This document shows, one piece after another, positions 33,215-44,913 of a stretch of DNA of 64,000 nucleotides. Location: contig NC_090178.1 in NCBI RefSeq assembly GCF_024679245.1, forward strand, positions 32,455,645-32,519,644, given 5' to 3'. The notes beneath the pieces were generated by a model. That model saw only the letters and a program-made list of their open reading frames with translations, was not told the DNA's origin and searched no databases. A program made the translations under genes and the position numbers. How positions within the stretch are numbered: the stretch's first letter is position 1; every line of letters starts with the position of its first letter. Origin of the DNA: Pseudorasbora parva. Lineage: Eukaryota; Chordata; Actinopteri; Cypriniformes; Gobionidae.

Positions 33215-35387
33215 AAGATCCGTTTTCTTAGGCTAGTTAACTTGTGTTAACATGTTTCCCTCATTCGTGTGTTGAGCGCCACCTCGAGGAGCCATGAAGT
33301 AGCAACGCTGGGAGCAGGAAAATTAGTTTGGAGTGCCTTATTTTATTAATTAATATATTGATAAGTGGTTCCAGCGCATTGATTCTCGTATTGCACGGAG
33401 AAGGACAGCAATGTACTGTCCTATCCATATTTTGTCCCCTAATATCAATAGAGCAGTTTATTCCAAATTTTCTGCAGAGTTTGGATACTCTTTGCTTGAA
33501 CTATTCCTTTAAGGGATGTTTAAGGGATGAAGTTTTTTTTTTTAGCCCAAGCTCATTTGAAACTATTAAAAAACCTGGCAGTCATAGTGAGTACAAGTGT
33601 TTCTTCCTGGACAGGTTTTCTGGTCTAATAAGTCTTGTGAATAGAATGCAGAAAAGGTCAGAAAATCAAAAGACCTGAGCCAGTTTGCAGAGACGGATGA
33701 GTTGTCAAGCTCAGAGGTCATGACTAATTGGCTCCTCGGTCTTATAAATATTAAAGACAACAAAGAGCTTCAACATGCTCCTCCACTGTTCCCCTGCTGT
33801 TCTTGCCTCTTTAAAAGGCCTGTAACTAAAGGGTCAAAATGGCAGTAGTCTAGAAAAAAATGATTTGCCTTAAATAGAAACTGATCAAAGCACATCTGCA
33901 TCCCAGCAACCTCTGGAATGAGGCCTCTGGTGAAGAGGTAAGAGTTTAAGGTCCCTGTGTGGTCTAAGAAGCGTCATTAAATACATCTTGCTGAAAATAC
34001 GAAGCTATTCTTCTACACAAGACTACAGTCTAAAGTAGAGCTTTATTTAATTTGAGCTGTGAATTGGGTTTTAGCAAATGGACGCTGATTGAAAAGATGT
34101 ATTGTTTAAGCCTTCCTTTGCTTTTCTGAGCTTGCCTGGATGCACTGGAGTTTGTAAGTGCAATAAGAGTGCAATTTAATATTCTGTCATCTCCTAGAGT
34201 GCTTCAGATTACTATATGTTACGTCGCTTTTACAGAGTTTAGAGCATCAGATTTGGCCTGTTGTCTGCAGGGGGTATATGGGAAGGCTGGATTAAGCTCT
34301 TATCTGGTCTTCATTATTGGCTAATTCACTCTGTAACTGATGTGAATTATAGTACATTAGACGCATTATTTCAGGAGGTGGACATTTTTCCAGAGCACCA
34401 CTGAAATGTGAGCCCGTTTTGACTTTGTTTTCCAGCATCTTTCCATTTCAGCAACAAAATGGAAACCATTTATTGGTTTTCTCACTACATGCACTTTATT
34501 TGTGCAAAAGAATCAGACACTAGACCTACAAAACAAAAACGCCTACACAGAAAATAAATAGCTAAAGTTTGGCTCACTGTCATTGCTTTGCTTGTTCGGA
34601 AATGTGTTATCACAATGTGATAATTAGCCATCCTACAACACATAAATTAGGAGAACCTTTGGTGTCCAGATTCACCTCTCTTGCATTTTCTCTGCAAATA
34701 TCATTCAATTAACATTCACATTAACATTATCCTTGCACAGCTGCACTTAATGGAGAAAGAACAAAACAAGTTCAAAATATGGTAAAAAAAAGAAGAAGAA
34801 GAAAAAAGAAAGCCCAGCACACTATTTACTTACAAAGTCTAAAAAATAGCTTTAATTGCAAGCAATGTTTCAGTCCCATGACCTTCATCAGACACACTAT
34901 TCAAAACATAGACACAACTCATTGAGAAGACCCATCAATTATCAATCAAAACCAGTGATGTCATACATCATTATATCATCATCATATCTATCATTAAAAG
35001 AAGAATGAAATTTTGCTGATGTTTGTATGATTTGATGATGTGGATTTTTATTTGGAGAATCAATGGAGCTATTATTATCAGAGTTGCTTTATAAATGAAT
35101 CCCTAAATATGGACACAGCCCACTGTTGATTTAAGTCTTCAAATTGCATTATTAAACTCAGCGGTTGGATTTGTATAATTTATGTATCATCATATCAAAC
35201 TCATTTCAATTAAAATTATATTAAACAGAAAATAAGTTATATATTTATAATTCTATGTATATATTTAGGCCTATATTTTGAAAACCAAAAGTTTTTCATC
35301 AGCAAGGTTATTGCTGTTAATAAAATATTGTTCAGTTTTGTCTCATCAGTCATTTGAGATGTTAGCTTGTTGCCTGTAGCTTTGAAA
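33215..35387. other. No gene recognised
   Basis: A plus frame of 116 codons at 33328-33678 has no motif I recognise. 'cccatgaccttcatcagac' near 34875 follows a purine-rich AAG run (34786-34810), possibly a retro-tail. No paired TIRs were found. Confidence 0.4.
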
Positions 35388-35755
35388 GGGATAATTGACC
35401 CCAAAATGAAAATTCTCATAATTTCATCCATTCTCCATAATACAAAATTCTCATCATTCATCATTACGTGCCCTCATATGCACTGATGAATGTTTATATT
35501 GTGAATAAAAGCCTACATTCAATCTGTTCATCATATAAGGTGACCGTGTCTCTTCATAAAATTTGGACTAAACTGCTCAATACGTGGATTAGTTTTATGA
35601 GCTCTAACTTTTTGAAGCATCAAAGTGGTAGTTGCGGAACTGTCAATGGAGGGACAGAAAGCTCTCAGATTTGATTAAAATAACTTAATTTGTGTTTTGA
35701 AGATGAACGAAAGAACAACATGAGGTTAGGTAAATGATGACAGAAATCCAGTGTA
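35388..35755. mobile_element. Hairpin MITE of the TTCACC family, diverged
   Basis: The left end 'gaaagggataattgaccccaaaatgaaaattct' in parts matches the family start. The right part 'gagggacagaaagctctcag' and 'gaacaacatgagg' matches its complement end. The interior 'gtctcttcataaaatttgg' is mirrored by 'ttagttttatgagct'. No coding. Confidence 0.6.
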
Positions 35756-35870
35756 TAGCGTTAGCTCTGGCAGGTCACGTTGCAAGCTCGCATCAGCTGA
35801 CTGTCAGCTGATCAAGTTACCTATAGAAATATGATGCCTATCACAGCATACATATATGCATATATATATA

Positions 35871-36080
35871 AAGTCTCTCATGATCATCAAGGCTGCATAT
35901 TTGCATTTTCTGTGGTGGCAAAGCTGAATTTTCGGTGGCCATTACTTCAGTCTTTAGAAATCATTCCAATACTTATTTGGTGCTCAATTATTAATAATGG
36001 TTTAAAAAAAATGAATGGGACTATTGTGAAATTTTGGTCATATAATAATAAAAGTTGTCTACACAGAAAGCATGACTGTA
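35871..36080 (+). repeat. Dispersed repeat, plus-strand copy of an inverted pair
   Basis: Phrases 'atgatcatcaaggctgcata', 'ggtggcaaagctgaattttc' and 'ggtgctcaattattaataat' recur as the reverse complement at 37300-37512. About 210 bp with a few percent divergence. It resembles a common cyprinid repeat starting AAGGCTGCAT. Confidence 0.8.
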
Positions 36081-37299
36081 GTAGACAAGTATGCACAGGG
36101 AGTTCTAGCCCAGAACAGAAACATACCGCCAATCTAAACTATATGCGAATTGTCACTTTGATGATAGTGATCCTGACAGAATTTTCATTGTTGGGTGAAC
36201 CATCACTTCAAAACTGTATAGATGACTTTGTATTGTACTGAAGCCAACATGTTGGTATCGAGCTAACCTCTAACATGCAGTACTTTTTGAATTTGTCTTA
36301 AAAACATTTTAAGTCCAAGGATAAATTCAATGTTGTGCAGTTATAAAGTATCTGCTGTTGACATTGCATTTCTGCAAGGCAGTAGTTTTATTGGGTCAGG
36401 CCCTCAGTCAGAGCTGACACAAGGAGTCTTCAGTATGAGCAGAATTTTCCTGCTGGGCTTCTGAGGGTCCGCTGGGAATGAACTGCCCTGCTTGCGTTCT
36501 TGCCAGAGGAAGATTTCTGATGCTCTTTCACAGTCTTGCTCCTGCTGAAGTCTGTGTGACATTTCTAAAATATTCTCATCATTAAGATACCGGTATCAGT
36601 ATGCACGACTTCTAGCAGCCATTCACAATGGCTCTGCAAAGATCTGATCTTTCTAGATCAAAGTAGCTGATAAAATATTTTGTGCAAACATCCGTTTGCT
36701 GTCTGTCGAAGAACATGGTTTTCCCCTTCTCGAACTGTTGTCTTTCCCCTCAGCTCTAATGAGTCAGTGTTTTGGCAGATCACGTCAGCTGCAGAAAGGG
36801 AGGGCATGTGGTTTTCAAACAGTCTTTATTCATGTCTAAAGATTTATGAGGAAGGGAGCGGCCTGTAGGGGGGATGGGGGTCGGAAGTGGTTAAGAATTG
36901 GTTGTGCATTCAGAAAACATTTAATCGCAACGCTAGACTTCATAACAAGAAGTCCTCAGATTCTGTTATAACCAATAACTCTTCAATCTCAGCTATAGTT
37001 ATGCAAAGAAAATGACATCATTGGATAACCCAAGTGGTTTTTGCCAAAATCCAACAACCATAATGCCCACCTGCACAGCATTTGAAAAACTAGAAGTGAT
37101 CTTCTCAGTTTTCAATATTCTAAATTTGCACTGAGTGCCAAGACTAATACCAGTACATATGTAAATGTGAGCGCACTGGCATTGAAGCACCAGGGTTTGG
37201 CAGCCGCTCAGATGGTGCTCTCTATAGCATCTCATGAGGAAAAGAGCACATCTGTGCAGTCTCATGCTGGAGGGAAAATTCAACCTCGAATACATGTCA
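36081..37299. other. Spacer between inverted repeats; no gene recognised
   Basis: No domain-bearing frame. The sequence looks largely single-copy by eye. Confidence 0.4.
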
Positions 37300-37512
37300 G
37301 TGTCATGCTTTCTGTTTAGACAACTTTTATTATTATGACCAAAATTTCACAATGCTCCCATTCATTTTTTTAACCATTATTAATAATTGAGCACCAAATC
37401 AGTATTGGAATGATTTCTGAAGACTGAAGTAATGGCCACCGAAAATTCAGCTTTGCCACCACAGGAAACTGTGTTTTTGATCAAATATGCAGCCTTGATG
37501 ATCAGGAGAGAC
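37300..37512 (-). repeat. Dispersed repeat, minus-strand copy of the inverted pair
   Basis: Reverse complement of 35871-36080: 'gacaacttttattattatga', 'gcaccaaatcagtattgg', 'aaaattcagctttgccacca'. Together the two copies could form a cruciform or a double-stranded transcript around a 1.2-kb spacer. Confidence 0.8.
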
Positions 37513-38849
37513 TTCCTTCAAAAACATTTTCAAAATCATAATTATTCCAACCTTTTGACCGGTCGTTTAGTAATTGCTGATCAACATGCAACTTTAATAT
37601 CTAGCTGGTTTTCCATTAGCTACATTATGCTCATTATCTCAAGGTAGATTCATTTTAGGGCTGTATCGCAATATATGTAGCCATGATGCTGATTTATTTG
37701 TGCATTTAGGTTACAGTTTGATAATGAAGAAGTAGGTAATGTCAAAAAGCACTAACTGAGACTGCCGATTCTCAGCGTGGTGAGACTTAGAGCCACTTCC
37801 ATGCCTCCAAATATGAGTGCTCATCGCAAACACACTGGGTCTCTCTCTTATGGAAGTTATGATATTGTGATGATTCATAATGTATTGAATCATCACGTGT
37901 TGTGGTGTGCAGTTTCTTGAAGGCTTGACAAAAATCATTACATGATGATGAGATGAACACGTTAGCAGATTTTTTTTTATATCACTTGTTTGTCTTGTTA
38001 CTTAATAGGTGTCAACTATAATTTAATTAAATCTGAACTTTTAGAGCCTGTCTGTTTCACTCGTTCCACCAAGCTTCTCATCTGTGTTGGGTTTGTTTAT
38101 ATAAGAGTGCACATGCCTCTCTGACGTAGCTAGCACACATTATTGTAAATTGATCAAAATGTATTCTAAAAATGCACTCTAAAAATCTAAATAATTCATA
38201 ATAAGAAATAATTCACAGTAATTTGAAGTGCCCATGGCATATCCTATCAACCTTTCATTTGGAAAGTATTTCTATTCACTGGATTATTAGAAATATGAAT
38301 TGCGACATGGTTATAAAATATACAGAAAAATAACTATAATATGATACACTAGATACCATTATGTTGATATAAAATTTCTTGTACTGTAAAATAATATTTA
38401 GGCAATGCCACAAACCACATGCCACAAAGCAGCTATTATGTCTGATATTGTACGGCATAATGTTCTCCTCAAGGAGACAGATGGAAAAGACCAACAGGAC
38501 ACTACACTGATTTCAGGAGAGCTGCCGAGAGACCATCTGAGTAATTTATAAGGATAAATTAGCCAGAAGTATCTGTGCTCAAGCTCTAGCTGAGCATTTG
38601 TGTATGCTGTGAAGTGCATAGATAGTGATTTAGAATGCAATATGAAATTTGTTTTCAAAGCCCCCCAGTAGTCAATAATTTTATGGCTTAAAGCTTGTCT
38701 TTGATCACCAAAATGGCATTTAAACATATTTATTTTTAAATATTGTGAGAAAAACTTTCTTCATGCCTTAAAATAACTTGAATGTAACTACACATTTGCT
38801 TCTTTTAGTATTTGCATACCATGAATATGCAAATTAGCCCGTCTCCTCT
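37513..38849. other. No gene recognised
   Basis: AT-rich DNA. Minus frames at 38276-38494 and 38398-38727 carry no motif I recognise. Confidence 0.4.
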
Positions 38850-39480
38850 CACTCAGACCAGTTTGGAGACCCTCTTGGTCATCTTTTACTCAAGTAACTG
38901 TAGTTAAACGCTGCACAAAGGTATCACTCTTTACAACATCAGAAACATAACGTTAATTCATATGATTAGACTTTGGTATGACTATTATCAAACAGCTAAT
39001 AATGTGTTGCTTATGTTACAAAAACCTAGTCTGACAAGCCATGACCCACATCAAGATGTTTGGTCTGGAAACTCACCATTGACAGGGCTCAATCCAAGGG
39101 GCTGGATAAACGGTTGTCTTTCAAACTCCCTCTGCATGCGATTGGATAGCGCTACAACCAACCAGAGCAACGTGAAGCGGAGCTAGTTGACAGATTAAAC
39201 ATTCGTTGTATCCGGTCGGCAAAACTCTGAACACATCTTCCCTTTTCAAGAATGACTTCGGTGCCGTTCTTTGTTCTTTTCTCAGAGAAAAAGCTTAACT
39301 TAAAAAGTTTTCCAGAGTCGCGGTCAAAGCTGATTCGAAAGACTCTGTGTTTACTAGTACGACAAGCGCAACTCTGCCGTCACTATGTTAAGCCCCGCCC
39401 ACCGACATTATACAGGATGTGATTGGCCTGACCAGAGTTTGATTTTTACAGCTCAGAAGTGTATTAAGAGTATTCAAAGA
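38850..39480. repeat. Probable dispersed repeat with GC-rich segment
   Basis: 'aagccccgcccaccgacatt' with 'gatgtgattggcc' and the arm 'tcactcagaccagtttgg' against 'ggcctgaccagagtttga' suggest a dispersed cyprinid repeat. Termini were not paired with confidence. Confidence 0.3.
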
Positions 39481-39679
39481 AAATGACTTTTTGTCTATTG
39501 TAAAGATTTGCATTTTACCTACATATTTACATGTGAATGTAAATGCAGACGAAGCTGCAAAGTGGAGATTGTTAGGAATCAGATCAACACACCTGCTTGG
39601 GACACATAAAATTCAACAAAATTACTGATCTGACTGCACTGATGCTGTTCAATGAGAACAAAACTGAGCTGCATGGTGA

Positions 39680-39860
39680 CGTTATTGCTTTATAGATGAA
39701 ATTAACTAATTTAATAATTTATTAAATTAGTTCTGAACTGAATCAACACTGAACTGACTTCAGCTGGGCAACAGCCGAGATGCATCATTATGGCTGTAAA
39801 GCTGCTTTGAAACAAACTGCATTGTATAAAGCGTTTTATAAATAAAGGTGATTTGATATG
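39680..39860 (+). repeat. Probable non-LTR retroelement or SINE tail
   Basis: 'ctgctttgaaacaaactgca', then 'ttgtataaagcg', 'ttataaataaaggtgatttg' read like the 3' end of a fish LINE or SINE that finishes near 39860. The 5' limit is unknown. Confidence 0.35.
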
Positions 39861-40180
39861 ACCAGCTGAATTTTCTATGTTGGACAGTAAGCTGGAGCAG
39901 ACTTCTTATGATAAGAGCTGCTGGAGTAGAAGTTAATGAAGACAGATGTACAGCTGAGATAGAACATCCTCTGAGAAACTTGCTCACAAAAGAAACCTCT
40001 CTGCTTCTGAACATCCCTTTACAATGAAGCCAGCAGCTCAATATTACAGCATTAATAAGAGATGGTACTGATTCTGGCGTCATTATACCATTATTAGAGC
40101 CCTAACGGTTCCCAGTAAGACATTTATCTGTCCTGAAGAAGCAAGAAAACTCACTAAGCTTGGAAATGCCACATATTACA
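39861..40180. other. No gene recognised
   Basis: The minus frame 39760-40083 (107 codons) crosses the retro-tail above and shows no domain. Confidence 0.4.
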
Positions 40181-41083
40181 TACACTCAAAAAAATGAACT
40201 TATGATGCTGTTCACTTTATTTAAGCAATTCATATGGATTTAACACCATTATATCAGGTTTCTGGTTCAAATGTGATTGATTCATGTTAAACTGACTTAA
40301 AACCGTTACTCTTTGACATAACTTGATGTGTTTATTTTGAAATAACATGATTAAATCAAGTAAGCCGAACAAACAGGACTTTCACTTCCCATCATGCTTT
40401 GCAAATGGGCTGTATTTGGAGAGTAAATGTTTAAATAAAGTGCTATTTTATGCATTTTTTAACGAGATGAGAAAATGGAGAGACTTTTTAATGTTTAATG
40501 TTTTGTTTGGTTGTTATTTAAAAGTTTGTGTTATGTTAGTGTTTTTGGACGTTACCATTATAGTGAAGTGTAGACCTTGTGGTTAAGCTGTGCTGTTCTC
40601 AACGAGCCGTTAACTGTGTTAATGCCAGTGACGAGAAATGCTTTACTTGATCATTGTTTGCATGCTACAATTAGCAAGTGATCAAGTGTTGTTGACTAAT
40701 CGTTTTTATACAAATAAAGAAAACTAGTTCATGTGACGCAGTTCCCATAGAATAAATATGGACAACAGTTCTATCCCTCTCTATCCTACTTTATCTAATT
40801 GGAATGACATGATTTTTTTTAGTAGTTTTGACTAAATGATTTTAAGCTAATACAACAAGATTACATCAAATTTGTGTAGTTGAGCTGACACTATTAAATT
40901 AAGCTGTGCCCAACCATAGTAAATAAGTTGAATTAACCTTAATAAATTAAGTTGACCCAACGTAAGTACATTAAATTGGAATAACAGAATTGTATAATGC
41001 TGAAATAAAGCAAGTTAATCATGTGGAAATACTTTCCGTGATTTTTTTTATGTTCATTCAAAGAGTAATTTTTTTTGAGTGTA
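40181..41083. mobile_element. TIR element (TACACTCAAAAAAA ends)
   Basis: TACACTCAAAAAAATGAACT at the left pairs with 'gtaattttttttgagtgta' at the right. It is 903 bp, AT-rich, with repeated 'taagttga' words. A plus frame of 79 codons (40347-40586) has no recognised domain. Same end type as 9063-10477 and 15981-16883. Confidence 0.7.
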
Positions 41084-41479
41084 ATTTATACTGCTAAATA
41101 ATTGCAAAAACGAAAAACCCAATATTATGGAAGCTTGTTTCCCCTACAGAAAAAATAAAAATGGAAATTGTGACTTTTTATCTCACATTTCTTAATTTTT
41201 TTTCTTGCAATTTTGACTTTTTTCATAATTGTGAGATATAAACTCTATTTATTGCGAGTTATAAAGTCAGAATTGTGAGTTTAAAGTTTTTTTGTTTGTT
41301 TTTTAAATGTAAACAATTTATTCTTTGGTGGAAACAAGCTTCCAGACAACAACTTCTTGGGGTGTGTGTTTTAGTTAATTGTGACTACTCTTAGGCTGAG
41401 GACAATATTTTGTGCTCATACCTTGATACCTTATTACCTTGAATTGTGCAAGTTTTTGATGGGAAAATAGGAAGAAATT
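41084..41479. other. No gene recognised
   Basis: Locally repetitive 'gtgac/gtgag' and 'aagcttgtttcc' / 'ggaaacaagcttcc' near 41129 and 41330 form an inverted pair about 200 bp apart, probably a further small MITE. Confidence 0.4.
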
Positions 41480-41680
41480 AAAGAAATATTTTACCCCAAA
41501 AATATAAATTATCATAATTGACTCATCCTCATGTCATTCCAAAACTGCTTTATTTCTTATCTCCTGCAGAGCACAAAAGAGGATGTCTTTGTCCACATTA
41601 TGAAAGTCAATGGGGTCCAATAAATATTGGTTCCCATTGACTTTCATTTTTATTGCAATGGGCAAAAAAAGACAAAATAT
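41480..41680. repeat. Diverged TTCACC-family fragment
   Basis: 'actcatcctcatgtcattcc' and the internal pair 'tatgaaagtcaatggggt' / 'cccattgactttcatt' fit this MITE family. Confidence 0.5.
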
Positions 41681-42666
41681 ATTTTAGTTATAGGCTACTG
41701 GTTTGGAACAACATAAAGGTAAGTAAAGCAGACAAGTTTCATTTTGAGTTAATATGTTTTAGTGCTCGATCACTACTGTGGTTAGTTCTCGAGTACAGTT
41801 GTGATAACGCCAATATTTCCCCCTCTGGATCAGTCTGGATCTGTTGGTGTGAGGAACACTGTTAAGGCAGAGATAAACATCACACCTATAAAACACTTCC
41901 AAAGCTGAAGCTTCCATGTTTTTTGCACAACACTATGAGTCATTCATGCCTCTGAGACCTCACATAAGTATCAATAAAAGCTCAGTGTCTCATCCCCAGC
42001 AATTCATCGTGAATAAGAGAGCAATGCGTTTGCCACGCGGCGCTTTGTTTTTGAGTGTCTTCAGGCTCTTCTGCATTATTCAAGCCCACCAGCTGATTAG
42101 ATTGAGGCTTTGCCCACAGGCTTGACTCAGGACTAGTGAAGGTGGCACACGGTGTGCATAAGCCTCTTTAGGCAGGCCTTTCTCAATGGAGAGTAAGTAG
42201 GGATTTCCTGACTTAATCTATTGAAAACATATTAAAAGACAATGAGTTGTATAGATTTGTCTTTATAGCAGTGTTTTCTACAGGAAACCCTTTCAAACCC
42301 CTTCAAAGGCCTAACAGCATTTTTTTCCAACGTATTTTGTGTTTTCCATTAATACAATTTTTTATTATAACAAATATACAAAACTCTTTAACTAGATGTT
42401 GTCATATGAACAACTTAATTAGTAATTAGTAACTAGTAATTAGACTAGACCTTAGATTTAAGCCTTACTTTTTGATTATCATTTTTAAATTGATGAATGT
42501 TGCTATTTTATTCTATTTGAATAGAAAAGGAATGTTCAGAACTTTGGCTAACAAACCTCCCAGTAATGTTGACAGAATGTTTGTTCAGAGTTATAGGGAC
42601 AGATTTACTAACAGTTTGCGTCAGCTCAATCCCTCTTTTGCCATTAAAAAACTACTGTCAGGATTT
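41681..42666. other. No gene recognised
   Basis: Short frames only (41653-41865, 41916-42125, 42472-42771), without recognisable motifs. Confidence 0.4.
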
Positions 42667-43282
42667 AAAACAGCACTAGGTAACTTTTCAACCTTCATAA
42701 TATATTTTCAAGACTCTTGTGATGATACATCGACTTACAATAGGTTGAATGACATATCTGCCATAGCTTGACGGGGTCTGTATCGTTTTTAATCGTACTT
42801 TTAAACTTCGGAGAACAAAAATAACAAAAATGACTGCTTTACGGCATATACGTCCCTTCCACCACCACCCCCACTTCCTTTAATTCGGACATGCGAGCCC
42901 AACTATCGTTTGTTTGTCGGATGTTATAGTCATGTCCGAAGCAGCACAGAAAAATAAGAAAGCAAAGGTTTTGTTGGAGGAAAGGAAAAAGAGGAAATGA
43001 AAAAGTGATCGGATTAAAGGCAAGAGGAGGATCAACCCGCCCGCACCACTGTATTTTTACAACCCGCCCCGCCTCCACGACCATTAAATAGACATACGGG
43101 GTCCTTGGGTTATCAGACGACCCACTCATCACTAGTTCAGGGCTATCAGGGTTGTCATGTCAACAAATGCACGCGCACATCCCCTGATGTAGGATGACAG
43201 AGTTTACGACAGTAGTAGAGGACAATATTTTTTGTCAACTGTAGGGGGACCCCGAGAGCCAAAAGTTACCTAGTGCTGCTTT
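42667..43282. mobile_element. MITE with CAGCACTAGGTAACTTTT ends
   Basis: The left TTAAAACAGCACTAGGTAAC and right 'gttacctagtgctgctttaa' form a TIR of about 22 bp with TTAA at the edges. The terminus TTAAARC-GCACTRGGTAACTTTT is clearly related to the MITEs at 23036 and 25557, suggesting one TTAA-specific mobiliser. It carries a small lysine-rich ORF (separate entry). Confidence 0.82.
42932..43000 (+). CDS. 22-codon lysine/arginine-rich ORF in a MITE
   Basis: ATG at 42932 to TGA at 42998-43000 encodes MSEAAQKNKKAKVLLEERKK plus two basic residues. The frame beyond the stop (SDRIKGKRR) remains basic, so this may be the stub of a longer captured exon. No function can be assigned; it could be chance. 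Confidence 0.22.
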   Translation: MSEAAQKNKKAKVLLEERKKRK

Positions 43283-43897
43283 AATAAAGACACGCAGTGA
43301 TACATTTGTGCTGAAAAGGTGTGGACAGACTTATTTTCACGGCTGACCTTATTTCATATGCATTTGTAGAAGTTTCCCTTTCAGAAATGTATGGGAAGAG
43401 AGTGAAAAATGAAGGTGATTTACAAAGGTTTGCGCTTGTAAATTTCACACCAATCAAGTGTTGCAAATTGGTCAGCAAATTTTGATGTATGTTAAATAGA
43501 AATTGGTTTTAATCTTTCTCTCTCTTCATACACAATTGACAAGCTCTCAACTAGGCTAAATGTTTGTATATACTTTGCAGTTATGGAGGAAACATCGGCA
43601 TATGTATATATATATTTTTTGGCTTGGCCATTTTCCCCTTGCTCTGTTTGGTTCTCTTTTATGTCCTCTTTCTCTTTTGTGTGTTCTGAGTGTTTCTATC
43701 TCTCTCTCACTCTGTGTTTCTGTCTCTGTCAATTTTGCTTTGTCTGTGCTCATTCATCCAGATAGATCCTCTCTATTATAGTGTAACGTTGTGCAGTCGT
43801 ATATGTTTTATCTTCTCTCAAAACAATATACCTTGTCTGATTCAAAAACACAGTCTTTTTTTGTAAACTGGATTGTTATGCTATAGGGGCTGGACTG
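43283..43897. other. No gene recognised
   Basis: A pyrimidine-rich (TCTCTC) stretch at 43660-43740 creates long but meaningless frames. No TIR pair was seen. Confidence 0.45.
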
Positions 43898-44000
43898 TTA
43901 AAGGGATAGTTGACCAATAATAAACATTTGGTCAGCATTTACTCAACCTCGTGTTGTTCCAAACCAGTATTACTTGTGTGTTATATTCTAGGTCCATATG
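43898..44000 (+). repeat. Left end of a TTAAAGGGATAGTT MITE
   Basis: TTAAAGGGATAGTTGACC followed by 'cagcatttactcaacctcg' and 'tgttgttccaaacc' is the canonical start of the family. The remainder is not recognisable. Confidence 0.6.
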
Positions 44001-44700
44001 ATCGCTTCATATGCGGAGCGGAACAAGATTGAAATTTAAGCTACTAATCTTTCCTTCTGCCAGAACTCTTAAATATCAGCTATGTGTTTAAAAATGTGCA
44101 GACAGCAAAGGAGGAGATTATCAGTGTGATTTGTTGACATGAAATTACCAACAGGAAGCCCCAAAAACAAAAAAAAGTTCATATTTTATTACTGAAAATT
44201 GTCATGATATTAAAGGATGAATTTTACAAAAAAAAAGTCTTCGGGTCTCATTACACTCCAAAATAAAATTACTAAAATAAAAAATCTTTAAAAAAAAAAA
44301 TTTAGGCAGTAAATACTAAAACATAAAGCATAGACTTTATTATTTTGTTAGGAGATGTTAATTTACTATTTCATTTCACATAGTACTCAAAATGTATCAA
44401 TGTGTAAACAGTAAGATAGCCTGACGTTTACACCCATAGCACTTTGCAACATAATTTGCACTGTTGCACATTGGCATTAAAATATGTAACCCCAAAACAC
44501 AGATCAAGAGAGTTATTTAAAGCCCCAGTTGGCCTCCACGTAATCTTGGACCCAGATCTCGCTGACTAGGGGAGATGGACCTGATATCTCACACTGCCCG
44601 ACACAGTTATCATTTTCATGTCCAGTTGTGTAAAGAGCACATGCACTCACGCTCATCTGTTCACTCATGGGCATGCTGCTCTGAAAACGAGTTGTGTTCA
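44001..44700. other. No gene recognised
   Basis: AT-rich DNA with A-runs. No frame with a domain. Confidence 0.4.
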
Positions 44701-44913
44701 CCCTTATGAAAATGAACAATTGTTTTACTGCAAATTAAACCAAAAACCATGGAATTGTACTTAAACCATGGTTTTGCTACTCTAACCATAGTTAGATGGT
44801 TAACAATGGTATTTGTGGTAAAACTGCGGTGATATAAATGGTAATCAATTAGCCAAAAAAACATGGTTACTACACTTTTACTATAATAAAACCATGGTTA
44901 TTTTTCATAAGGG
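44701..44913. mobile_element. Short MITE with ACCATGGTT repeats
   Basis: The CCCTTATGAAAATGAAC left end is mirrored by 'atttttcataaggg'. Inside, ACCATGG and ACCATAGTT words recur in both orientations. 213 bp, non-coding. Confidence 0.7.

Noticed and set aside
33328..33678. 116-codon plus frame
   Set aside because: No domain recognised and no supporting exon signals.
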